Source: Ilex aquifolium
Taxonomy: Eukaryota > Streptophyta > Magnoliopsida > Aquifoliales > Aquifoliaceae
DNA length: 64,000 bases
NCBI GenBank assembly: GCA_951799425.1
Contig: OX637391.1
Span: forward strand, 45,975,069-46,039,068
Reading direction: 5' to 3'
Of the stretch, positions 48,935-59,873 are shown in pieces. The translations under genes and the position numbers were made by a program. The notes beneath the pieces are model-generated. The model was given only the letters and a program-made list of their open reading frames with translations. It had not been told where the DNA came from and did not search any database. Within the stretch, counting starts at the first letter, position 1; the number at the start of each line of letters is the position of its first letter.

Positions 48935-49108
48935 TACTCTTTATATATGTGTACTATATATTACTGTACAAGTACTGATCATAATGATAAGAAGGGAGTA
49001 AGCTCCAACAAGGAAAAAATTTGCAGAAATTCAAAAATGCATCCTACTTAAGAAAAGTCCTTTAAAAATTAACAAAAATCCTTTCAAGATGCGTTTCCAA
49101 ACAGTACC

Positions 49109-49633
49109 TCAGTTTTGGGGTGTGGCCGAGGGGACGACCTCCTGAAGAGGGGCTAAAAGGAGGCTTGGCATGGGTGATGTTCGACAGATTGGGCACGTTG
49201 GATGAAGCCTTTACCATGAGTCGATGCATTTCTGGTGGAAGAAGTGGCCACAGTCAGGCAACAAGCGAAGCACTTCAGCGTCTTTGTAGTCAACCAAGCA
49301 TATGGAGCAGCCCGAAGCGATGGAGTCGCCTTTATAAAGCTTAGCGTCGGAATAGAGGAGTTTGGGGTAGGCGAAGAGGGTGGTTTCGTCGAGTCCTATT
49401 TGGATTGTGGTTGAGAATGAGCCACCGTCAGTGGTGGTGTCTATGGAGGTTCTATGGGAGGAGGAGTGGTGGGGCATGGCACGACGTAATCTGATGCAGA
49501 CGTAGGAAACATAACCTATAGTTGCTATTAACATGCAGAGACCAAGGAAAATGCCCAGGCCATAGCCAAAACTACCACTACTTTGCCCACCCATTGGATC
49601 TGTGTCATCAGTGAACTCAATTGTGCTGTTCAT
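49109..49633 (-). pseudogene. ATL-type RING-H2 gene, second copy, with premature stop
   Basis: Paralogue of 21724-22215. The frame from ATG 49633 to TGA 49109 is 174 codons plus stop and is interrupted once: codon 141 (49213-49211) is TAA where the intact copy has TTA (leucine after W133 there). Before it lie a membrane segment (about 22-47), a GLD motif (80-82) and RING ligands C109, C112, C128, H130, H133 and C136. The last cysteine pair (TCPICR) lies beyond the stop, so a translated product would lack a complete RING. The frame after the stop is otherwise open to the normal end, so the stop is recent, or could be an allele or a sequencing error. Until confirmed I call it a pseudogene. Confidence 0.8.
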
Positions 49634-49679
49634 TTGCTCTGAAGAATTGGAGGTTTTTTAGTTGGAAGTGGTATTGTCG

Positions 49680-49680
49680 A

Positions 49681-49713
<33 letters not shown>
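49680..49713. repeat. (GA)n tract upstream of ATL copy 2
   Basis: GA run just before the start codon region, equivalent in position to the GA tracts upstream of ATL copy 1. It supports common ancestry of the two promoters. Confidence 0.8.
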
Positions 49714-49718
<5 letters not shown>

Positions 49719-50604
49719 GTTAAGGCAGGAAGCTCTCTATGAAGTTGGGGGAAATGGGAAAGATGAGGTTATGGAGTTATTTAATAAGGTTGATGCATAT
49801 GAGTTGACACAGAGACACAGAAAGATTGGAGTTGACATGCTGGGGAGCTGTTGTTTTGGGTAGGTAGAGGGCTGTTTTTGAGGTTTGTGAAAAGATGGTG
49901 CAGGCCAAAATTAACAAGATATACTCAAATATGAAATTAACGAATTTGTCTGATAATAAAAAAAGAAAAAGCTTACATATAAATTATAAAATAAAGAAGA
50001 ATAGTTAAAGAACTACTCATCCCAAAAAAAAAAAAAATGAGACACTTACTATAATTAGAAAAATCACTCAACTCGTCTCGGCAACTAAAAACTTCACATC
50101 TTCATTCCCATACGTGAAAGTACATAAATAATTAGATTATAATCTCTTTAACGGGCTTAAGTTTTTAATGAGTTGTTCGTTTAACAAAGTATTAAAATAT
50201 GAGGTTTGCGCTCGAATCTCACCTCTACATTAATAATCAAAAGACTTTCACATGTTTAGCCCAAAATATAACCTAATAAATACTTAAATTATAAATTTTT
50301 TAAGTGCCTAGCAATTATTTACTAAGTGGAAATTAGATCTTTCTTTTTTGGAACCACATATTGATCTTGGAAACTTATTTATAAAGGGTCATTGAAAAAG
50401 TAAACCACTATTCTCATACTTCTTGGCTAAGTAAAATAGAAAAGATGAGGTAATGGAGTTCTTATCAACGGATTTTTAGTCTAATAGTATTTCTTATCTT
50501 ATGAAAATTTTGTCTTTTTAAAGTCATCTGTTCAAGTCCTCCTCTCCCTCCCCTCACCCCAAAAAAAAGTTCTTAAGTAGGGAAGATTTATCTGTGAGGG
50601 AGTA

Positions 50605-50640
<36 letters not shown>

Positions 50641-50817
50641 GGAGGTAGAGATATATGGTCCCTTCTAAATTGTCTAGAAAGCTCCTTTTTGTTTTTTGTT
50701 TTTTTGGATTCGTCAGCATGTCATATCCCGCCAATGATTGTTAGAAATATCTCACCTGTTGGTCCCCGTTTCTTTTTTTTTTTTTTTTAATTAAATCATT
50801 CTTACAACACGATTGCA
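49714..50817. other. Upstream DNA of ATL copy 2, no gene
   Basis: Contains GA/GT microsatellite DNA (50605-50645), a SINE-like unit (50470-50570) and blocks shared with the region upstream of ATL copy 1 (for example ATGATTGTTA near 50735). No coding sequence is supported. Confidence 0.5.
50470..50570 (+). mobile_element. tRNA-derived SINE-like unit
   Basis: A TAGTCTAATAGTATTTCTTA block (A-box-like), then CTGTTCAAGTCCTC (B-box-like) and a C-rich then A-rich tail, in the same order and spacing as 37185-37300. Confidence 0.4.
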
Positions 50818-51130
50818 CGAATGATCAGTCGATACCGATACGAGTCAACCGAGTCGTATTCAACTCGGCACCTTCCAAGATGATACCGTTACACTATACG
50901 TATAAATCCCGAATCTCACACGACTGCCAATTTAACCGATTGTATCCGAGTCAATCTCGAGTTGTCGACTTATCGTCACCGAATCGGCCGACACGATTCC
51001 GCGACATCGCAGTATGACTTGAATCTCTCGTCATGTTCAACATTTTCTTTTAGGTCGTATCGCTAGTTACCGCATCGCGACCGATGTGTCTCATAACTCT
51101 CCGAGTCGATAGCCGATACTGCGACCTGAA
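50818..51130. repeat. CpG-rich island of about 310 bp, probable DNA-transposon remnant
   Basis: Very dense in CG dinucleotides and in GAGTCG/CGAGTC/CGATAC words, unlike its AT-rich surroundings. The two ends are partly inverse (CGATACCGATACGAGTC against CAGTATCGGCTATCGACTC), suggesting a TIR element. No coding sequence. Confidence 0.5.
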
Positions 51131-51740
51131 ACCATGACCTAGAGTACTTGTCCATATTTATAAGGACAAATAAAAACTTAAGTTCCAAATTAATCAGATG
51201 ATTTCGGTTCATGTGATTCATGGTTATATGATTTGTAAGGGCTAACTTGCATGTGAATGACAAGTTTCCCAAGTTACAGAAATTCATTCAAGATGGGCCT
51301 GCTCAAAGAAATTTCTTCTTTTTAGATAAAAACCATGAGATACCCCCACATAAAGGTCGAATTTAGAGCGATGATGGGTCTTCATCGATCTTAGTAAAAT
51401 GTCATAGGTTCAAGTCTAACAATCAAACTCTGCTATAAAAGTAAGATTGTACACTATTTACTGTTTTCAAGTCGTAAGGAACTCAAACCTTTGAGCCAAA
51501 CCTGCTAGAAAATTTCCTTCATCGAAATGCAGATTTGATTCATCTTTCAAGGTTTTCAGAGGCAATTTGTTTTTTTCGAAAGGTTCAGAGGCAATTTTTT
51601 GGCTGCTTCTAAAAAGAAATTCTGTTGGAGAGAGTTTTATAATTTAGTTCACAAGAAGGATCAGCCACCAAATGGGTTTTTACTTTTCCATAAGCTTTCC
51701 CAAGTCCGCCTTTTTTTAGGTATATTTTAAGAGCAATCCT
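51131..51740. repeat. Upstream part of the ATL segmental duplication
   Basis: Blocks match 23740-24090 in order: TACAGAAATTCATTCAAGATG, ATGCAG...TTTCAAGGTTTT, TGGCTGCTTCTAAA and CCACCAAATGG. The reading frames are not conserved between the copies. Confidence 0.6.
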
Positions 51741-51743
51741 ATT

Positions 51744-52785
51744 GGGCATGTTTGTTTGGGGATTAAATATGGGTGGTATTAGAAATGTATTCCATATATT
51801 TTTAATATCAATGAAAATTAATATCAGTAATAGAAAATATTTCAATCCCCTCCCATGTTTGTTTATTCAATAGGTATTATGGTGGGTCTCACAAATAACA
51901 ATCTATTCTATCACATCTTATATAACAAATATATCATTTTACCCTTAATATCATTCATTTCATTATTCCGTTTGTGTAACGCTTTTGCACAATGTTTGAT
52001 ATAATGCATGATATAACAATCCATACACAAAAAATTCCGAATAATGTAAAAAATTCACATAAAAAATAAAGAATCTGATGTTATGAATCGGTGATACCGT
52101 AAAAAAAAATCGGTGACACCATACGCTTAAACATAATATAAGGAAAAAATTCAAAATAATTTTTTTTAAAAAAAATTAGTAACACCGTACGCTTAAACAT
52201 AATAATACAAGAAAAAAATCAAAATAATTTTAAAAAAAAAAAACCGGTAACACTGTACATTTAAACATAATACAAGGAAAAAATTCAAAATAATTTTTAA
52301 AAAAAAAAACCGGTAACATTGTACGCTTAAACATCATATAAGAAAAAAATTCAAAATAATTTTTTAAAAAAAAAATTAAAAAAAATAGGTAACACCGTAC
52401 GCTTAAATATAATATAAGGAAAAAATTCAAAATAATTTTTTAAAAAAAAACCGATGACACCGTACGCTTTAACATAATACAAGGAAAAAAATTCAAAATA
52501 AATTTTTTATATGTGAACTCTTAACAGAGGAGGGCATTTGTGTCATTTTACACTCTTATACCGTCCTTTTATTTGTACCGAGAAGATAATACCACCAGGT
52601 AGGTGGTATTCATTAATACCATGTACAAGACATTTATGACACTGTTCAAACCAGGTCGGTATTACGACCCGAAAAATAGTACTGGGTGTAAAATGTCAAA
52701 CAAACAAGGTATAAGGTGGGCCTCACGTACTATTTCCTTCTATCTCACCCTATAATATCATCTAATCCTTGAAACAAACATGCCC
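51744..52785. mobile_element. TIR element (GGGCATGTTTGTTTG ends) containing a minisatellite
   Basis: The left end GGGCATGTTTGTTTGGGGAT and reversed right end GGGCATGTTTGTTTCAAGGAT are inverted repeats. The arms also share GGTATTA/GGTGGG(T/C)CTCAC blocks. No transposase is present and the target duplication is unclear. The middle is a tandem array. Confidence 0.7.
52100..52505. repeat. Minisatellite of about 60-65 bp, six to seven copies
   Basis: The unit contains CACCGTACGCTTAAACATAA, then an AAGGAAAAAATTCAAAATAA block and a poly-A stretch of variable length. It produces a repetitive minus-strand reading frame that is not a gene. Confidence 0.85.
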
Positions 52786-52795
52786 TTGGAACATA

Positions 52796-52965
52796 ATTTG
52801 ATGACATAATTTGGGGACTTAATGATTGTGGCCATTAGATTATCTGTGGGTTCTAACATTAAAATATTACTGGGTCTCAACACTACTAATCCAACAGTCA
52901 TAATACATTAAATTCCCAAATTATGGCTCTAAATTATATCTCAATAGCATTAGTGATATTTTAAT
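52796..52965. mobile_element. Small MITE related to 35627-35787
   Basis: Imperfect inverted ends (GACATAATTTGGGGACTTAAT against AGCCATAATTTGGGAATTTAAT reversed) and a shared inner TTAGATTA...GTGGGTTC-type core. It abuts the right end of the preceding TIR element. Confidence 0.6.
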
Positions 52966-53284
52966 AGAGTTGTTGAAACTTCACCAGAACATCAACTGCC
53001 CGACTTAGTCGCATACATATGGGATTCTATCAAATGATTTGCAGTAATGCTATTGGTACATACAATAGGAACGTAAAATAGAGACTCAACGATGAGGCAC
53101 CTGACATGGATTTGTCACGTTATTAAAATTAGGCCAACTAGTTTAGGTTTTTTTTTTTTTAGTGATTTTTCATTATCCAACTTGTTTAGGACTCTTACTT
53201 TGGTTTACCCCTCTTTCCATTGCCATTGCATTCATCGTTTCCTCTGCCAACAAGCAACTGAGCTACGGCCGTCTTTGAATCACT

Positions 53285-54120
53285 CAAGAAACCCAAACAG
53301 GCGAATCATCCACTCCCCACAATACATACGCCACATCAATTCTCTTGCCCCCCAAGTGGAGCAACTCTTCCTGCAGGTTGAGAATGTCAGATCTGCTTTT
53401 TTCAACAACCTCGTGTATTGGAAGTATTTCTGATGAGTTAATTTTGGCTTTCTACGGGTGTTCGTCATATGGCTGTTTAGGGTCTCACCGGGAGTGCCAA
53501 AAAATATGTTTGGCATATTTTCGTGTTGCAGGCGTGTCAAAGTCCAATTAGACTTAAGATCCAAACACGTACGACCTTATCTACTTGAACCGGTGTGAAA
53601 TTCTAAAATCGTAACTGTTCAGGTGATTGTAACGAGACCCAATATTACGTCTGAGTTCTTTTATATGCCTTAATGATCAAGGACTTTAAATAATTTTCCA
53701 ACTAATAGCATAATGAACTAAAACATAAAAAAAAATAACTAGAATGCAAAGCAATAAATATACTGAATTTGGAAAATGAAACAAGAATTGTGCTTAACAT
53801 TAAATGAAAGCAGTAAAAGATCACTTGAGTGATAGGTTATAGTAAAAGTAAAGTTACTCAAGAGTAACAATAAGTATAAAGTAAGTTGATTCTGTGTAAA
53901 GTTTGTTGTGTTCGATCGTAGATCTATTCTCTATGACTTGACCTTTGTTATTTATAGGGATGACATTCAACTGACAAAGCCATCTGTTTCGGTCATGATT
54001 GTAATCATGGTGTTTCCCTTGAGATGCGTAGACTTGCACTGAATCATCTCCAACTTGCAGCTCACAATGTCGCGTCTCCTCATTTCTTAGAATCTTACGT
54101 TCCTAGCCGCTTTATCAATT
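53285..54120 (-). mobile_element. Ty3/gypsy fossil: gag start plus LTR (same family as 7.8-13.8 kb)
   Basis: 53520-54120 is homologous to the LTRs at 7830-8195 and 13365-13780 (GGCGTGTCAAAGTCCAATTA, AAATGAAAGCAGTAAAAGATC and AAGTATAAAGTAAG blocks). On its lower side it is joined to a piece equivalent to the gag start at 13200-13340. Only this fragment remains; it is broken in several places and old. Confidence 0.7.
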
Positions 54121-54284
54121 ATGGACTCTCACATATTCTTTCCTCACCATTGAATCTCTTCAACGTGTAATCCTCTTATTTTGCTTATTTTTAGATGTAA
54201 ACACATGCCTCCATTTTATCACATTAATGGATACTTTTACCACCGTTGTAGGGTTTTGACCACTGTTGTCATACCGAAAAAAAA

Positions 54285-54535
54285 ATGATAAAAATAATTT
54301 CTATAATAGTGGTAAAAACACTTACAACAGTTGGTAAAAATACTCATAAATGTAATAAATCACCCACAAAAATGATAAATTTTTTTTTTTGTAATAATAA
54401 AAAAAGTGATAAAAATAACCATCACAACAATGGTGAAAACACCCACAAAAATAATAAATTTTTTGGTTATAAAATGATCCACAAATGTTGTAAAAACACT
54501 TATTAAAGTAATAAATTTTAAAAATACGGCACCAA
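54285..54535. repeat. Degenerate AAAAACAC/GATAAAAAT repeat
   Basis: Words such as GATAAAAATAA, GGTAAAAACAC, CACCCACAAAAAT and TAATAAAT recur irregularly. No element ends were identified. Confidence 0.4.
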
Positions 54536-54540
54536 ATTTT

Positions 54541-55850
54541 TTTTTATCAGCGAAAATTAACGATGTCACATAATATCTTAATTGAATGAAGTGTCTCAGC
54601 TACACTCAATAAAGAAATCTAATAATTATAATTATAATAATATTAATAGACCATATCAATTAATACATCATTAAAGTCTAGTCCTAGTTCCTAACATGAG
54701 TTCAACTAGTATTAGTGTATTACTCATTAAAGCATGTATAGATTAGCCCCAGCATATGGACAAGCGTGCTGAATTCATTGGATGCCACTGCAGCCAAAAA
54801 GGAGAGTCACAAATTGCCCCTTCCCAATAACAATCAAGGAATAAAAATTTTATTTTGACGCATTATTTCAATCACTAAGAAATGAAAATATTTAAGATAT
54901 GTTTCAAAAAGTGTTAAAAATAGATAAAAAAATTTAAAATATATTTTAAAATATTTTAAAATATTAATTAAAATAAACCAAAACATCTTCTAACACTTCA
55001 AAATAATTTGAAACATTAGGAAAAACAGGCCGAAATAACTGTTAGAATTTCGATTTCATCCTTAATTCGATTGGTTTGCTTAAAAACGAATTATTTCGAC
55101 TGATTTGAAATGAAATTTTTAGTATTTATAGTAACATTGTCTTGTTATTTTTAAGCCATATGTAATAATAATACAGTAAAAATCAGTGGTCTCAAATATT
55201 TTTTACAAAGAGTAATGTTTCGGAAATCTAATATTACAACATAAGGGTCCTTGGTAGAATACCCACATTGTACATATATACACACACACACACATATGAA
55301 GACAATTTCTTTATCCCTACCCTAAAAGTTCATCAATAGCTCAAAATTGCTACTAATAATGTCTTGATCTAATGGTAACTCGGGGGTCTTCAAGAAGTAT
55401 GGTATAGACGGATAACCCCCACCCCTCTTCCCCAAAACCAAAACTATACAAAAATAACAAAAAAAAAAAAGCAAACAGACGCAGGAACAAAGAAAAACGA
55501 ATTAAAAAAAAGGATAAAAAGAAAAGCTGCAGAAAGTCATTCACAATAATATCAATCAAATGAGTCAGATGTTTCATGTCGCTATTGTAGATTAAAATGG
55601 CGTCTAAAAATCTTTACGAGGAAGAACACAACCAAAAATTATCCACCATGTGCCTTACTATGTTAGTCCTCCGTTGAATTACCAAAGGTCCCATTCTAAA
55701 ACCCCCCAACGGGATATCTCTGTTTCATTTTAGCACCAAATCTTCTTCCCCACGAATCCATAACCAAGTGATGAACTTACCATCATGACAGAAATGCTTC
55801 ACATCATTCAAGCATAAACCGAGAGCTTTTTCCTTTTTTTTTACTTTTGG
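54541..55850. other. Intergenic AT-rich sequence
   Basis: A short CA run lies near 55280 and a possible diverged SINE-like unit near 55365-55440. No gene is supported between the gypsy fragment and the DnaJ gene. Confidence 0.4.
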
Positions 55851-55851
55851 G

Positions 55852-55898
55852 GTGGGTTTTTGGGGAGGGGAGGGGAGGGGAGGAGAGGGGCGGGGGGA
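55852..55898 (+). other. G-run cluster with G-quadruplex potential
   Basis: At least six runs of three or more G (GGGGAGGGGAGGGGAGGGG and following) are separated by one to three bases, about 0.6 kb beyond the end of the DnaJ coding region. Confidence 0.75.
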
Positions 55899-55899
55899 G

Positions 55900-56491
55900 C
55901 TGATCTCAAGCTCAAGTTATTCCCACACAATCCCAAGCAACTTTTGGATCAATTTAGAACAAGATTGGCAGTCATTAACCATCATCACCAATTTGGCAAA
56001 GGCGCCAAGTGAGGTTGGCAACATGATCATTCTGTCCTAGAAATCTTTGAGGTGTCATTCCAAAATCTACTCAAAACGTGTTTGTGTGTCTAATCAAGTC
56101 GAATAACCGCGAACATGGAAGAACTAAAAATAGGCTTGGATTTCAAAGTCCAACTGGGCAAAACGATAAAAGCACCTAGCAAAATATTAGACAATAAAAG
56201 GTAACCATAAAAACCAATATGGAAGCACCCAGAAAAACAAGCATGGAGATATGCAATGGTTTCATTTAGGTCTTCTCAATAGTCAGAGACAAACCTTGCA
56301 TACATTTTAAATTTGGTCATATAAATCTCACACCCATAAACCAACAATCTAAATACTACCATAGGAGACAACATTGCAGAGAATAATGCTATTGTCTTGA
56401 CAAACCTGTGCCCAGAAAATACTGACGTCTTACTTCTGACCTGATCAAATTCCTCTATGCCCCATGTCATTTTCATACTTTGCCGAGGCTA
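55900..56491 (-). other. 3' flank and probable 3' UTR of the DnaJ gene
   Basis: No other gene is seen. A 3' UTR is expected from 56491 downward on the minus strand. No consensus poly-A signal stands out, so the transcript end is not placed. Confidence 0.4.
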
Positions 56492-59400
56492 TCATTGCTG
56501 AGCACATTGCACCCTCTGGGCACCACCATGCATATCATCGTCCTCATCATATGCCTCTTGGGCCTGGTGCTGCTTACGACGCATCTCCTCTTCAATGTTA
56601 ACATCATGCAGAGTAGTCTCCTCACACTCATCCAACTCCATATCTGTTATCTGAGTTGACGGCCTTGGAGGCAGCACAGCCTCTAGAGCCTTGCACTGGT
56701 CTGGGGTCAGGGAGTCTGGGAAATCTACAGTGAAGTGGATATACAATTTCCCTCTCATGAATGGCCTCTGGTACATTGGCATTCCTTCATCATTTATTGC
56801 CTTGAATTGATCTGCATGTTGGATAAAGGTGAACATTTAAAATCCAGAATGTGCATACAGATCAACCAACCTACAATTCAAGAAACCAGTCTTTGGCGAA
56901 AATATAAAAAGAAAGAAAGGACCATAGCAACACGAATCAACTGAATCGCCACCACTATGGAATGAGAAGAGAGCCAAGTAGAAAGGGGGAAGGTCGTATG
57001 ACTAAGAGGCAATCACTGCCATCCTGGAAGTTATCTGAGCAGATGCAATGCAATCAAAAATATCATGGGAATGGTTTGCAACACAGTTAATATATCTATC
57101 TCAGACACTCCCAAATCAATGACGCGACTGTTAAAAGTCTAGAACAAATGCAAATATTTCAACATCATGAGAAATTAAAGAGTTATGCTGAACTTACCGG
57201 GCTTTACAACTTCGCCAGGCTGAGATTTAATGAGGAGCTGCCTGTTATCCAGATGCGACAGGATAAAGTGGAAGCCACAGAGAGCCTCTGTAAGGGTCAA
57301 GGTGTGTTCCACAAATAAATCATCACCCTTACGCTTAAACTTGGGGTGCTCTTTCTGTTGTAACACAAACACTATGTCCCCTGTGACTGTGTCAGGCTGT
57401 AGAAACACAAATCAAGTCAAATCAAAATAAATAACCTCCTAATTTTTTATTCATGCAAGCCTTAAAACAAGAAAAAGATGCTTCGCTTACTGCTTCATCA
57501 GCCTCTCCAGGGAATGTGATCTTTTGTCCATTTTGCATACCCTTCTCCACAATGACTTCCAACACCTTTTTCTCCTGCGCAACCTTCTCACCCTTGCACT
57601 GCGGGCAGCGATCCTTGTCATTAATAGTTTCACCAGTACCCTTACATTCATTACAAGGATGTTGCATCTGCTGGATCATAGATGGTCCAAGGTGCCGAAT
57701 AGAAACTTTCATCCCAGACCCTTGACAGCCAGAACACTTCATTGAAGCACCGGACTTTGACCCTTTACTGCAAAGTATATTTATCTCATGTCAAAATAAG
57801 GAGACATGTAATTAGTGGACCATAAACATAATTAGTTGCAGCAGAATACTGACCCCTTGCACTTTGAACAAATTACATTCCGTGAGAGGGACAGCTTCTT
57901 CGATGTCCCATTATAGAGATCCTCCAGAGAAACCTTGAGAGGATGAACCACATCCTCGCCCCTTCTTTGCCTTCGGCCTCGGCTGCTTCCACCACCTAGG
58001 CTCAATAAAACCCTCTGTTAATACTGTTTATTTTCTTCCCTAGTGAAAGCAGTTTAGCTTCCAATGCATAGAGAGCACTTACCACCAAAGGGGCTACCGC
58101 CAAAGAATGATTGGAAGATGTCAAATGGGTCATGCCCACCACCTCCACCACCCATTCCTTCCTTGAGAGCATCCTCACCATACTGATCATAAATCTCACG
58201 CTTCTCTGGGTCACTCAAAACCTCATAAGCTTGGGCAAGCTCCTTGAACTGAAATCACACAAAGTCGACAAGATTAATACATTGATACTCCATCAAAGCT
58301 CTGCTCAATGAGAGCATAGAACACTTATCAAAATCCATATAACTAATTTGATCTCAAACTACTTCAGCAGTAAAATTTCAACATCACTCCCAAAACAGCA
58401 GGAATACTTCACAAAAATCTATGAAAGTAAGTATGAAAGACAATAAACCAATTAAACTAAAGAACAATGTATCGCTTCTCTAAATTCTTCAGTGCTTTGT
58501 TGGCATCACCCAAGTCTTAAGACTATTAAAAAAACAATGCTTTGAGTTAGCATAATAATAAATTCAATTCGACATGCTAACGTAGCTTTATAAATTGAAG
58601 ATGAGAACATACCATAGTTATCAGTATTAGTTCACAAAACTCATGATACCATGTTTTAACTTACAAACATTAATGTTTCATTTCTCAGCGGTGGAAATGG
58701 AATTGGAGTTGTGAAATTAGAGTTTGCAGAAAAAATTAATACTGAATTCATACAAGTTCTTTTCAAATTATAATTTGGTCCTTTCCAAATTCTAGTTCCA
58801 AAGCCCCCCCCCCCCCCTGCCGGGGCCCCCGGGGGGTTGCAAGCTGGCAATAGCAGTGGAAAATAAATATTGACATAGGCTTACAAGTCAGAATCCAACT
58901 GAAGGAAATAAATCTTAAAACATAAAAAAATATATATATATACAGAAAAAAAAGACTCATTGCAAAAAAAAATTCAGCTGATGACCACTAGCTAAACTGA
59001 CTAATAACAGTAGAGGTTACTTTGCCATCTAATTAACAAGATAAATACATGCAGAGATACATAACCAAATCAAATCAAACCAAGCCTTGTGTTCCAATCA
59101 TTTAGGTCGGCTATATAAGTCTTTGTCATTTATTTCGATCATATAACTTGTTTAAGTTAAATATTTTTATATATTTCTTATTATTTCGTTTCATGTTAAT
59201 TTAGATCTACCCCTAAGAAATTCTCCCAAAAAAAAATCACTAAATTGTTTGAGAATTAGAAAGCCCACGTTCCTTTTGATTGATCAAGTTAATCTACCAA
59301 GCTACAGAGAGAATATACTACATTGATTAAGCTATTCTACAAATACCCATCAACAACTTCAACACCAATCGCATATGTATTGACCAGATCTATAAATGCA

Positions 59401-59568
59401 ATAACAACAATTATATACCTTTTCAGGATCACCACCTTTGTCAGGATGGTTCTTGATGGCCGCTTTTCTATAGGCCTTCTTCAGATCATCCTGCGAAGCA
59501 TTCTTGGAAACGCCAAGAACTTCATAGTACTTCGTGTTGTCACTTTTCTTCGGTGCCCTCCCAAACAT
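56492..59568 (-). CDS. Type-A DnaJ/Hsp40 co-chaperone, farnesylation motif (AtJ2/AtJ3-like)
   Basis: Six exons with GT-AG introns: 59568-59419, 58248-58083, 57995-57854, 57767-57491, 57396-57198 and 56811-56492; total 1,254 bp, 417 residues, close to the roughly 420 of Arabidopsis J2/J3. In order: a J domain (about 12-75) with the HPD motif at 41-43 that stimulates Hsp70 ATPase; a Gly-rich linker ([13 protein letters not shown]); a cysteine-rich zinc domain with four CxxCxG-type repeats ([32 protein letters not shown]; about 148-216); C-terminal substrate-binding domains; and an acidic tail ending CAQQ, a CaaX box for farnesylation. It acts as a cytosolic or membrane-associated partner of Hsp70. 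The start is the ATG beginning MFGRAPKK, as in the family. A 5'-UTR intron is likely, since TTTCAG ends at 59577. Intron 1 is 1.17 kb. Confidence 0.95.
58805..58842. repeat. Poly-C/GC tract in DnaJ intron 1
   Basis: About 14 C, then TGCCGGGGCCCCCGGGGGG, abruptly embedded in AT-rich intron sequence. It is either a local hairpin-forming insertion or a sequencing/assembly artefact. Confidence 0.7.
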
Positions 59569-59576
59569 CTTCGAAT

Positions 59577-59720
59577 CTGAAACAACAAAACCCCAGTTCA
59601 ATCAAACCAAAACCCACAACCAATCCATTAATATATACACTTCTCTATAGATTCCAGAAAGAGGGGCTGACCGATGAGATGAAACCCTAGAGAAAGAGAC
59701 GGATCGAAGGCTTATTGACC
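59577..59720 (-). other. 5' UTR of the DnaJ gene with probable UTR intron
   Basis: On the minus strand a pyrimidine-rich TTTTGTTGTTTCAG ends at 59577, eight bases before the ATG. Upstream a GTCAGC near 59670 could be the donor. UTR introns immediately before the start codon are common in plants. This is inferred from sequence only. Confidence 0.4.
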
Positions 59721-59844
59721 TGTGTGCTGGCGAAGAGAGAGAGGGGTTGGGTAGGACTCAGATCTGTGCTTTATTGGAGGTCGGAATTTGTTTTTGTTTT
59801 TTTTTTTTTTGGGTTTATGAGGTGGGAAACGTGGACGGTTAGGA

Positions 59845-59853
59845 TTTATATAA
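59845..59853 (-). promoter_or_regulatory. TATA box of the DnaJ gene
   Basis: TTATATAAA on the minus strand, about 280 bp upstream of the start codon and just below a heat-shock element. It predicts a transcription start near 59815-59822. Confidence 0.65.
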
Positions 59854-59873
59854 GGCGATAATAACAACGAAAA

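Noticed and set aside
52100-52505. Regularly spaced repeats considered as a CRISPR-like array
   Set aside because: Repeats are long, contiguous and variable with poly-A spacers in a plant TIR element; there are no unique spacers and no cas genes.
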